A stretch of DNA of 10,978 nt. It comes from Kiritimatiellota bacterium (GTDB taxonomy: Bacteria > Verrucomicrobiota > Kiritimatiellia > RFP12 > UBA1067). The translations under genes and the position numbers were made by a program. The notes under the pieces were generated by a model, which worked only from the letters and a program-made list of their open reading frames with translations, was not told the origin of the DNA and searched no databases. This document shows positions 1-5,865 of the stretch, one piece after another (the stretch's first letter is position 1; each line of letters begins with the position of its first letter). Location: the NCBI GenBank assembly GCA_009777165.1, contig WRML01000041.1:1-10978 (forward strand), given 5' to 3'.

Positions 1-1
1 C

Positions 2-418
2 AACTTCCGCGAGGGGGCCCCCCTCAACCTCGAGCGCGCCCTCGCCGTCGGCGAACGCCTGGGGGGGCACATCGTGAGCGGCCACGTTGACGAGACGGGG
101 GCCCTGCTCGACATCTGCGAGCGCGGGCGCGACGCCGTGTGGCGCGTCTCCTGCACCCCCCCCCTCGCGCGGCAGACGGTGCTGAAGGGGTCCGTCGCCA
201 TTGACGGCGTGAGCCTCACGGTCAGCGGGTTGGGCGACGACTGGCTGGAGGTCAACCTCATCCCCCACACGCTCAACGCCACCACGCTCCGCGACCGCCG
301 CCCCGGCGACGCGCTCAACCTCGAAAGCGACATCCTCGGCAAATACGTCGCGCGGCTTCTCGGTCGTGACATCTCCGGCATCACGGAAGCGATGCTGCGC
401 GAGAACGGGTTTATTTGA
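2..418 (+). CDS. ribE: riboflavin synthase, alpha chain (5' truncated by window)
   Basis: Riboflavin synthase converts two molecules of 6,7-dimethyl-8-ribityllumazine into riboflavin and a pyrimidinedione, the last step of cytosolic riboflavin synthesis. The 138 visible codons, of about 200 usual for the family, hold the end of the first lumazine-binding barrel and essentially all of the second. Family landmarks are LNLERAL, then RLGGHIVSGHVDETG at the barrel junction, then KGSVAIDGVSLTV, then IPHTLNATTL and KYVARLL near the C-terminus. The reading frame is open from base 2, and the true start lies upstream of the window. The gene ends in TGA only 6 bp from the stop of the convergent YihY gene, with no clear terminator between them. 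The symbol follows the E. coli ribE usage; some species call it ribC or ribB. The identification is secure. Confidence 0.95.
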   Translation, partial: NFREGAPLNLERALAVGERLGGHIVSGHVDETGALLDICERGRDAVWRVSCTPPLARQTVLKGSVAIDGVSLTVSGLGDDWLEVNLIPHTLNATTLRDRRPGDALNLESDILGKYVARLLGRDISGITEAMLRENGFI

Positions 419-424
419 TGGTGA

Positions 425-1888
425 TCACCTCATCACGGGGATGGCGAGGTGTTTCCCGATTACGTCGCCGATGGTTTTGTCCAGATCCTTGATCTCCCCC
501 CCGAGGGTGTCAAGACCGAGCGTGGAGGGGGGCTCACCGCTGTTCAGAAAGATGCCGATCACATCCGCGACGGTCATGCTGGTGCCGCAACGGTAGAGGA
601 GGTAGTGCCCCGGTACACCTGCCACCTCGGCAAAGATGTTGTTGCGCACCAGACTCTCCAGCACGTCGCGCACGAAGCGGTGGGGAATACCTTTCTCGTG
701 CGCGAACACCTCCGCCGCAAAAGGTCCCCCCCCCTCGCGCACCTTGGCGTGCCGTGCCGCCTCGGCACACAACGCCAGTGCCAGCATCAGCCGTGCGCGC
801 AGGTTCGCGTCGGTCGCATATTGCTCGAGAATGTAGGTGTCGCGGTTTTGCGCGGCGAACGCGATCTCCGCGCCCAGCAACACAATCTGCCAGCTCATCT
901 GAACCCACATCAGCAGAATGGGCAGTACCGCGAAACCGCCGTACAGTGCGCTGTATTTCGCAATGCCGATCTGCAGCATCGTACAGAGCTTCAGCCACAG
1001 GCTGAACAGGACAATCGTCACGAACCCGCCGATGAGCGCGGGACGGACTTTTACCCGCGTGTTCGGCATGAACCCCAGCAGGAACGCGAACGTCAGGGTA
1101 CCCGTCACCAGCGTCGTCCCCGTCTTGAAGGACGTGCTGTGCAGGAGGGAGCGGAACGTCTCGGCAGCCCCCCCCCCCCCGGTCTTGTCCATCGCCTCGA
1201 TCATCGCCATGACCTTCGACGCGACCGGCACGGACGATGCTGCCGTGATCAGGAACGGCAGGATGAGGATCACGCCGAGATAGTCGAAGAACTTGCGTAT
1301 CCACGGGCGCGACTTCTCGACGCCCCAGACCCCGTTGAAACTTCTCTCCACCTTCCCCAGCACACCGACCGCCGCCCAAAGCAGCAGGACCAGTCCGATG
1401 CCGCCGAGTGTCCCGAAGTTGATGGCCGTCACCTGCTTGTACAGCTTGTCGGTGATTTCCCTGACCTGCGTCGTGAACGACTGCACCACCTCCGCCTGTT
1501 CGCGTTGCGCGGCCACCTCATCTTCCGCTTTCGTAAGGGTGTCGTTGCCGCTCTCCGCCGGTTGCTCGAATTGCTCGAGCCATGCGTTAACGTGCGCGTC
1601 GATCTGCTCACGCGCGTACTTTTCCCCCCCGAACGTCCGCGCCAGCGCCAGTGCCAGCACCAGCACGGGGATCAGCGCCATCAGCGAGTAGAACGTGAGC
1701 GACGCCGCATGGCGTTGACACTGGTTACGTTTGAACCCGTCAATCACGAGACTGCAGAAGCGCAACGCCTTCAACGCCATGCGCCGAAACCAAGGCAGCT
1801 GGTCTGCCTGCATCTGCCACTGCCCGCGCCGCAGAAACGCCAGCACACGCGCAATGGGTGACAAATCCTCAGGTGACGTTTTTTTCAT
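425..1888 (-). CDS. YihY/virulence factor BrkB family inner-membrane protein
   Basis: A 487-residue polytopic membrane protein of the YihY/BrkB (formerly 'RNase BN') family; its molecular function is unsettled. Family signatures are clear: AASLTFYSLMALIPVLVLAL (about residues 60-80), a GIGLVLLLWAAVGVLGKVERSFNGVWGV block, and the C-terminal membrane stretch YSALYGGFAVLPILLMWVQ followed by QIVLLGAEIAFA. A charged E/Q-rich insert lies between helices 1 and 2 (about residues 90-150). After the last membrane helix comes a soluble tail of about 125 residues whose pattern (HRFVRDVLESLVRNNIFAEV) resembles a winged helix. I chose the ATG at 1888. A TTG nine bases upstream, at 1897, is in frame and sits 5 bp after a GGGG stretch, so it cannot be excluded. 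A 13-base G run encodes GGGG before AAETF. The gene converges on riboflavin synthase. Confidence 0.9.
   Translation of the reverse strand: MKKTSPEDLSPIARVLAFLRRGQWQMQADQLPWFRRMALKALRFCSLVIDGFKRNQCQRHAASLTFYSLMALIPVLVLALALARTFGGEKYAREQIDAHVNAWLEQFEQPAESGNDTLTKAEDEVAAQREQAEVVQSFTTQVREITDKLYKQVTAINFGTLGGIGLVLLLWAAVGVLGKVERSFNGVWGVEKSRPWIRKFFDYLGVILILPFLITAASSVPVASKVMAMIEAMDKTGGGGAAETFRSLLHSTSFKTGTTLVTGTLTFAFLLGFMPNTRVKVRPALIGGFVTIVLFSLWLKLCTMLQIGIAKYSALYGGFAVLPILLMWVQMSWQIVLLGAEIAFAAQNRDTYILEQYATDANLRARLMLALALCAEAARHAKVREGGGPFAAEVFAHEKGIPHRFVRDVLESLVRNNIFAEVAGVPGHYLLYRCGTSMTVADVIGIFLNSGEPPSTLGLDTLGGEIKDLDKTIGDVIGKHLAIPVMR
1168..1180. repeat. 13-bp C/G homopolymer inside the YihY gene
   Basis: Thirteen C on the plus strand (G on the coding strand) encode GGGG in a loop of the YihY protein. 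The frame is kept at this length. A change of one base would truncate the protein. Confidence 0.9.
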
Positions 1889-1950
1889 GTGAGACAAGAA
1901 TACCCCAAACCGCCGGGTTCGTCAATATCGGGAGTGAGGGCGTTATCATT

Positions 1951-1980
1951 TTTGTACCCACGAATCTGCAACCTGTTCAA
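1951..1980 (-). promoter_or_regulatory. possible promoter for the YihY gene
   Basis: On the minus strand TTGAAC (1980-1975) and TACAAA (1956-1951) are separated by 18 bp. Each matches the sigma-70 consensus at four of six positions, about 60 bp upstream of the YihY start. This is a weak match found by eye. Confidence 0.25.
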
Positions 1981-1984
1981 ACGT

Positions 1985-2022
1985 AAAAAAGCATCGCACC
2001 CAAGGCTTGGGTGCGATGTTTT
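1985..2022 (-). terminator. intrinsic terminator of the sugar epimerase gene, probably bidirectional
   Basis: A perfect 13-bp inverted repeat (1992-2004 CATCGCACCCAAG, 2006-2018 CTTGGGTGCGATG) has a one-base centre, so the real loop is about 5 nt. Read on the minus strand it lies about 20 bp after the epimerase stop and is followed by six T residues (complement of A1985-1990). Read on the plus strand it is followed by TTTT, so it could also act against transcription toward the epimerase gene. Confidence 0.9.
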
Positions 2023-2040
2023 CAACTTTGCGAGGACGGC

Positions 2041-3033
2041 TTAGCGGTCAAACTGGCCATCGAAGGCGATTGCGCTGGGGGCGAAATCTGCCTTGCGGAT
2101 GAACGCACACGCCTCGCGCGCACCGTGGCAGCGGTCCATGCGGGAGTCTTCCCACTCGATGGACAGCGGCCCCTGATACCTGATGTCGTTCAACGCAACG
2201 ATGATCTCCTCGAAGTTGATGTCGCCGTGACCGACGGAGCGGAAGTCCCAGAAACGGCGCGGGTCTGCGAAATCGGTGTGTCCACCGAAGACACCGACCG
2301 TGCCGTCGCCGTGACCCCACCACGCATCCTTCATGTGCGCGTGGAAGATGCGATCCGGGAACGTGCGGATGAACTTCACGTAGTCGACGCCCTGATAGCC
2401 CAGGTGCGAGGGGTCGTAGTTGAAGCCGAACGCCGGGTGCCCGTCCAATGCCTCGATGGCACGTTGCGCGGAGGCGATGTCGAACGCGATCTCCGTCGGG
2501 TGGACTTCGAGCGCGAACTTGACACCGTTCTCCTCGAACACGTCGAGGATCGGCTTCCACGTCTTCGCGAACATCTTGAAGCCTTCATCAATCTGGTTGG
2601 GCAGGCACGGGGGGAACGAGTAGAGCAGGTGCCAGATCGGTGAGCCGGTGAAGCCGTTCACGACCTTGAGGCCCATGTTCTTCGCGGCCTTCGCGGCCTT
2701 GATCTGCATCCCGATGGCCCACTCGCGCATGGCCTTGTAGTCGCCTTTCAGCGCGGCCGGGGCAAACGTGTTGTGGCGCTCGTCGAGGTTGTCGCACACC
2801 AGCTGGCCCGACAGGTGGTTGGAGATCGCCCAGCACCCGAGGCCGTGCGAGGCGAGGAGCGCGTGCTTGTCGTCACAATACGCCTTGCTCTCCGAGGCCT
2901 TGTCCAGCTCCATGTGGTCACCCCAACAGGCGAGCTCGATCCCGTCATAACCAAAACCCTTCACCATCGGGGCCAACTCCTTGAGGGGCAGGTCTGCCCA
3001 CTGACCGGAAGTCAACGTAATTTTTCTTGCCAT
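2041..3033 (-). CDS. sugar phosphate isomerase/epimerase (xylose isomerase-like TIM barrel)
   Basis: A 330-residue protein of the AP-endonuclease-2 / xylose isomerase-like TIM-barrel superfamily, whose members are metal-dependent sugar or polyol isomerases and epimerases. Likely metal or active-site residues sit where the family has them: E33 and H40 (GIELACWGDH), E176 in LEVHP, D207 and H210 in NYDPSH, H231/H233 in HAHMKD, and E293 in SIEWED. A signal peptide is absent, so it is expected in the cytosol. The start is the ATG at 3033: AAGGAGG lies 7 nt upstream on the minus strand. The GTG one codon earlier would be only 4 nt from it. The gene is a single-gene unit with its own promoter, two candidate operator palindromes and a strong terminator, which suggests substrate-responsive control. 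The exact sugar cannot be read from the sequence. Confidence 0.9.
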   Translation of the reverse strand: MARKITLTSGQWADLPLKELAPMVKGFGYDGIELACWGDHMELDKASESKAYCDDKHALLASHGLGCWAISNHLSGQLVCDNLDERHNTFAPAALKGDYKAMREWAIGMQIKAAKAAKNMGLKVVNGFTGSPIWHLLYSFPPCLPNQIDEGFKMFAKTWKPILDVFEENGVKFALEVHPTEIAFDIASAQRAIEALDGHPAFGFNYDPSHLGYQGVDYVKFIRTFPDRIFHAHMKDAWWGHGDGTVGVFGGHTDFADPRRFWDFRSVGHGDINFEEIIVALNDIRYQGPLSIEWEDSRMDRCHGAREACAFIRKADFAPSAIAFDGQFDR

Positions 3034-3045
3034 CACAATTCCTCC

Positions 3046-3059
3046 TTTTCAATTGAAAA
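3046..3059. promoter_or_regulatory. candidate operator: 14-bp perfect palindrome between promoter and RBS
   Basis: TTTTCAATTGAAAA is a perfect 14-bp palindrome. It covers the expected transcription start (about 3058) of the minus-strand epimerase gene and abuts its AAGGAGG ribosome binding site. A repressor bound here would block initiation. It overlaps a second palindrome by three bases. Confidence 0.5.
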
Positions 3060-3077
3060 CGGAAAGTATATCCGTTT
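3057..3077. promoter_or_regulatory. candidate operator: 21-bp inverted repeat spanning the -10 box
   Basis: Arms AAACGGA (3057-3063) and TCCGTTT (3071-3077) are perfect inverted repeats separated by 7 bp. The 7-bp centre contains the predicted -10 hexamer of the epimerase promoter. This layout is typical of a dimeric repressor site; the regulator is not in the window. Confidence 0.55.
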
Positions 3078-3092
3078 AGCAGAATGTTGCAA
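3065..3092 (-). promoter_or_regulatory. sigma-70-type promoter of the sugar epimerase gene
   Basis: On the minus strand TTGCAA (3092-3087) is followed after 16 bp by TATACT (3070-3065). The -10 matches consensus at five of six positions and the -35 at four of six. Predicted initiation near 3058 gives a leader of about 25 nt ending in a strong Shine-Dalgarno. Confidence 0.65.
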
Positions 3093-3320
3093 GGGAAAAA
3101 TGGGGAAATGGAGGGTGCGAAAAAAGGGAGTCGAAATTCCTATCCTTTTTGATTGCATTACGCATATCAGTTTTGATATTTTAAATCTTTTCCCCTCAAA
3201 AGGGAAAACGTTTACCGGTGTCCGGTCGAGTGACCGGGGCGCGCTGAGGTCAACGGCACACGAGAACATTAACAAAACATCCGGCGGATGTCTGTCCGGT
3301 GGATGGGAAATAGTATTATT
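3093..3320 (+). promoter_or_regulatory. rpsA promoter region and structured 5' leader
   Basis: This 228-bp stretch holds no gene and is AT-rich in its first half. A possible promoter is TTGCAT (3153-3158) with GATATT (3175-3180) or TATTTT (3177-3182). Downstream are three inverted repeats: TTTTCCC/GGGAAAA (3188-3194, 3202-3208), CCGGTC/GACCGG (3222-3227, 3232-3237) and ACATCCG/CGGATGT (3277-3283, 3285-3291). A near-direct repeat TCCGGYGGATG occurs at 3280-3290 and 3295-3305. The twelve bases before the ATG are AT-rich with no close Shine-Dalgarno. In E. coli, rpsA has a leader with hairpins, GGA motifs and a poor Shine-Dalgarno through which S1 represses its own translation; similar control here is inferred. 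Confidence 0.45.
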
Positions 3321-5063
3321 ATGGCGAAGATTAAGCCCATGGCTGCAAAACACCCTCAGTCCAGCGCAATGCATGAAGTGATGAGCGCGGCATTGGCCAA
3401 TCAGATGAACCGGTTTTCAGCCGGATCCATCATCAAGGGTACGATCAGCGGTGTCAAAGGGAACGAAGTCCTGGTCGACATCGGGTACAAATCGGAAGGC
3501 ACTGTCCCGGCAAGCGATTTCAAGAGCGAAGAGATCCCGAAGGTGGGTGACGTGATTGACGTGCTGCTGGTGGAACTCGAAAGCGACAATGGCATGGTCG
3601 TCCTGAGTAAGTCCCGCGCGGATGACAAGCTGCGCTGGGAGGCCGTGCTGAACAAGTACATGGAGGGCGGGGTCGTGACCGGAACCATCCGCTCGAAAGT
3701 CCGTGGCGGCTTGATTGTGGATGTGGATGGTGTGGACGCGTTCTTGCCGGGGTCGCAAGTGGATGTCACCCCCGTGCATGATCCAGACCCGTTCCTGAAT
3801 ACGACATGCGAGTTGAAGGTCATCAAAATCAGCAACGAGCGCCGGAACATCATTGTGTCGCGCCGCGAGCTCATCGAAGAGCGCATCGCCAGCAAGAAGC
3901 GCGAACTCCTCAGTTCCATCGAGAAGGGGCAGCAACGTAACGGCCGCGTGAAGAACATCACCGACTTCGGCGCGTTTGTGGACTTGGATGGGCTGGATGG
4001 CTTGCTGCATATCACGGACATGAGTTGGGGGCGCATCAAACACCCAAGCGAAATGCTCAAGGTCGGGCAGGATTTGGATGTCGTCATCCTGGAGGTTGAT
4101 ATGGACCGCGAGCGTGTCTCCCTCGGCCTCAAGCAGTCCACGCCGAATCCGTGGGAAAGCATTGAGCTTTCGTTCCCGGTCGGCAGCCGCCTGCGCGGCA
4201 AAGTCGTCAACCTGGTGCCGTACGGCGCGTTCGTCGAGATTCAGTCTGGCATCGAGGGATTGGTCCACGTCTCGGAGTTTTCGTGGACGAAACGCGTGGC
4301 GCGCGCGTCCGACATCCTCAACGTCGGAGACGAGGTGGATGTCGTGGTGTTGAGCATTGACGCGGCGAATCAGAAGATCGCGCTGGGTATCCGCCAGACC
4401 GAGGCGAACCCGTGGGATACCGTGCAGGATCGTTACCCCGTCGGCAGCCGCGTGAGCGGCAAGGTGCGTAACTTCACGACGTACGGCGCGTTCGTCGAGC
4501 TCGAAGAGGGCATTGACGGCATGATTCACGTGTCCGATATGTCATGGACGCGCAAGATCAACCATCCGAGCGAAATGCTCCAGAAGAGCCAGCTGGTCGA
4601 GGCGGTCGTGTTGGAGGTCAACCCCACAGACCAGCGCATCAGCCTAGGTCTCAAACAGGCGAGCGACGACCCGTGGAACACCATCACGTCACGCTACGCC
4701 ATTGGGCAGATCGTCACGGGCAAGGTCTCCAAGACCGCCTCCTTCGGCGCGTTTGTTGAACTCGAGGATGGTGTGGACGGTCTCGTGCACATCTCCCAGA
4801 TCAGCGACCAGCACGTCGAAAAGGTCAAGGACGCGCTCAAGGCCGGACAGGAGGTTGAAGCGCGGATCGTCAAGATTGACCGCGACGAGCGCCGTATCGG
4901 GCTGAGCATCAAGGCCGTCACCATGAGCGAGGGCCAGTTGGAGGAACTCACCCGCGACCTGAGCGCGACCGACCTCAAGCCAGGCGAGAACCTCGTCGGG
5001 CTCGCGGCCGCGTTCGACGACGCCTTCGCGCAGAGCGAAGAGTGGCGCCCGGGCATGGACTAA
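3321..5063 (+). CDS. rpsA: 30S ribosomal protein S1
   Basis: Ribosomal protein S1 binds mRNA on the 30S subunit and helps load and unfold structured messages. The 580-residue product has six S1 (OB-fold) RNA-binding domains at about residues 35-99, 116-182, 204-271, 287-358, 374-445 and 461-531. Domains 3 to 6 are the most alike and carry the repeated F/YGAFVE...GLVHVS pattern with DMSW or similar. The first two are divergent, as in proteobacterial S1, where they contact the ribosome and S2. A short acidic tail ends in GMD. I chose the ATG at 3321 (MAKIKPMAAK). An upstream in-frame ATG at 3288 would add eleven unlike residues and has no ribosome binding site. The gene stands alone with its own leader and terminator; the cmk gene often found next to rpsA is absent. 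Confidence 0.96.
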   Translation: MAKIKPMAAKHPQSSAMHEVMSAALANQMNRFSAGSIIKGTISGVKGNEVLVDIGYKSEGTVPASDFKSEEIPKVGDVIDVLLVELESDNGMVVLSKSRADDKLRWEAVLNKYMEGGVVTGTIRSKVRGGLIVDVDGVDAFLPGSQVDVTPVHDPDPFLNTTCELKVIKISNERRNIIVSRRELIEERIASKKRELLSSIEKGQQRNGRVKNITDFGAFVDLDGLDGLLHITDMSWGRIKHPSEMLKVGQDLDVVILEVDMDRERVSLGLKQSTPNPWESIELSFPVGSRLRGKVVNLVPYGAFVEIQSGIEGLVHVSEFSWTKRVARASDILNVGDEVDVVVLSIDAANQKIALGIRQTEANPWDTVQDRYPVGSRVSGKVRNFTTYGAFVELEEGIDGMIHVSDMSWTRKINHPSEMLQKSQLVEAVVLEVNPTDQRISLGLKQASDDPWNTITSRYAIGQIVTGKVSKTASFGAFVELEDGVDGLVHISQISDQHVEKVKDALKAGQEVEARIVKIDRDERRIGLSIKAVTMSEGQLEELTRDLSATDLKPGENLVGLAAAFDDAFAQSEEWRPGMD

Positions 5064-5067
5064 CCGG

Positions 5068-5100
5068 AAAAAGGGGCGCCGTGCGCGGCGCCCCTTTTTT
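5068..5100 (+). terminator. intrinsic terminator of rpsA
   Basis: The 8-bp perfect GC stem GGGGCGCC (5073-5080) / GGCGCCCC (5087-5094) has a 6-nt loop and is followed by six T. Five A residues precede it, so the stem can extend and the element can work on both strands. It starts 4 bp after the rpsA stop. Confidence 0.95.
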
Positions 5101-5123
5101 AGTTTACACGAGACACAACTAAA

Positions 5124-5462
5124 ATGAGTGCGAAATTCGCTAAACTCAGTATCCTATGTCTCATGGTATCTGTTGTTCTTTGGTATCTGCCAATGATGAT
5201 AGATGCGTTTCCCCAGACTTCAACGACGCTCTATTATCATTGGATGCCTGATGCTGCACAATGGGTATCGTTTTGGTTTGTTGTTGCTGTATGTCCAGTC
5301 ATATTCATCGTGTCACTGCTTGCCGGGTTGACGTTCGCCATCCTAAGCGTATTGAAACAGGAATGCCCCAAGTGGTTTGTTGGTGTTGGTTGTGTCTTAA
5401 ATTGTGCGTGGTCTCTTTTTATCCTGCCAACGTTTATTCAATGGGTGAATATGTGGATATAG
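5124..5462 (+). CDS. hypothetical small three-helix membrane protein
   Basis: A 112-residue protein that I do not recognise. Hydrophobic segments lie at about residues 8-28, 48-76 and 84-110, so three membrane helices are likely. There is one short loop with KQECPKW between helices 2 and 3 and a polar stretch (QTSTTLYYHW) between helices 1 and 2. It has four cysteines and many Trp and Met. Codon use is clearly more AT-rich than in rpsA or tyrS, which hints at a different origin. It begins 23 bp after the rpsA terminator, with no convincing Shine-Dalgarno. An 8-bp inverted repeat (5097-5104 / 5117-5124) ends on the first base of its ATG. No function is proposed. The reading frame is intact and the hydrophobic pattern argues that it is a real gene. 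Confidence 0.7.
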   Translation: MSAKFAKLSILCLMVSVVLWYLPMMIDAFPQTSTTLYYHWMPDAAQWVSFWFVVAVCPVIFIVSLLAGLTFAILSVLKQECPKWFVGVGCVLNCAWSLFILPTFIQWVNMWI

Positions 5463-5578
5463 GGCTTCCCTTGCACGGACGGTTTTGGTATGTTGTTAAA
5501 TAATCTTAACCCACATTTTTTTGTTGAGAAAGGAGCGTGACAGGATGCTGACGATTTCGACTTTTTTAGGAAGTATTT
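5463..5578 (+). other. short AT-rich gap with remnant ORF
   Basis: Between the membrane protein and the DUF2442 gene lies a 5-bp AT-rich inverted repeat (GTTAA 5495-5499, TTAAC 5506-5510) shortly before a seven-T run. It is too weak to call a terminator. After it comes AAGGAG (5530-5535) and the short remnant ORF described separately. No further gene is visible. Confidence 0.4.
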
Positions 5579-5598
5579 ATGCAAGACATCACCGTTAG
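5545..5598 (+). pseudogene. 17-codon ORF resembling the N-terminus of a DUF4160 protein
   Basis: A clear AAGGAG (5530-5535), 9 nt before ATG 5545, leads into a 17-codon ORF reading MLTISTFLGSIYARHHR and then TAG. The first dozen residues match the usual DUF4160 opening (M-P-T-I-S-x-F-x-G-I-x-I). DUF4160 genes commonly sit directly upstream of DUF2442 genes, which is exactly the position here. The DUF4160 core with its DH-x-PPHFH motif is missing. I infer that an internal deletion removed the body of the gene and left its ribosome binding site and first codons. The ORF ends inside the DUF2442 gene, in another frame. The alternative is a chance leader peptide coupled to DUF2442 translation. Confidence 0.5.
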
Positions 5599-5854
5599 GC
5601 GCATGAAGGCACTCGATGACTTCAAACTGGATTTGACCTTTTCCGACGGCAAACGGAAGGTCTATGACATGAAGCCCCAAATATGGGGTCCCGCCTTTGA
5701 GCCGATGAAAGGGAACATGGATTTTTTCCGTCAAGCGTTCCTGCGGATGGGGACTGTCGCATGGCCCGAAAACATTGACATCGCTCCCGAGGAGCTGTAT
5801 GAAAACGGGGTGGACTATCGTATCTCAAACCGCAATCATTGTGTAATTCATTGA
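5579..5854 (+). CDS. DUF2442 domain-containing protein
   Basis: A 91-residue protein matching the DUF2442 pattern: an opening strand pair (ITVRRMKALDDFKLDLTFSDGKRKVYDMKP), then F...MKGNMDFFRQAFL, then the hallmark TVAWPENIDIAPEELYENG near the C-terminus. The family is small, soluble and poorly characterised; its members are often paired with DUF4160 genes in modules suspected to be toxin-antitoxin-like. AGGA at 5568-5571 lies 7 nt before the ATG. A 17-codon ORF with a strong Shine-Dalgarno overlaps the start and may be what remains of the DUF4160 partner. The gene ends 11 bp before tyrS and could be cotranscribed with it. Codon use is less GC-rich than in the flanking housekeeping genes. The family call is firm; the role is unknown. 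Confidence 0.85.
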   Translation: MQDITVRRMKALDDFKLDLTFSDGKRKVYDMKPQIWGPAFEPMKGNMDFFRQAFLRMGTVAWPENIDIAPEELYENGVDYRISNRNHCVIH

Positions 5855-5865
5855 AAGAGTAAATC

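Noticed and set aside
449..1861. 470-codon open frame on the plus strand opposite the YihY gene
   Set aside because: It is low-complexity in R, H, Q and P with no recognisable motif, and its antisense partner has clear YihY family blocks. High GC keeps antisense frames open.
3288..3320. Upstream in-frame ATG as the rpsA start
   Set aside because: It has no Shine-Dalgarno and lies within a hairpin and a direct repeat. The eleven added residues do not resemble S1 N-termini, whereas MAKIK at 3321 does.
3093..3320. Riboswitch upstream of rpsA
   Set aside because: I could not match the stems to any riboswitch class. Ribosomal protein autoregulation is the simpler reading.
3417..4529. 370-codon open frame on the minus strand opposite rpsA
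   Set aside because: The opposite strand encodes unmistakable S1 domains. The minus frame is the mirror of repeated domain codons.
5495..5520. Possible terminator after the small membrane protein
   Set aside because: The stem is only five AT-rich base pairs and the T run does not directly follow it.
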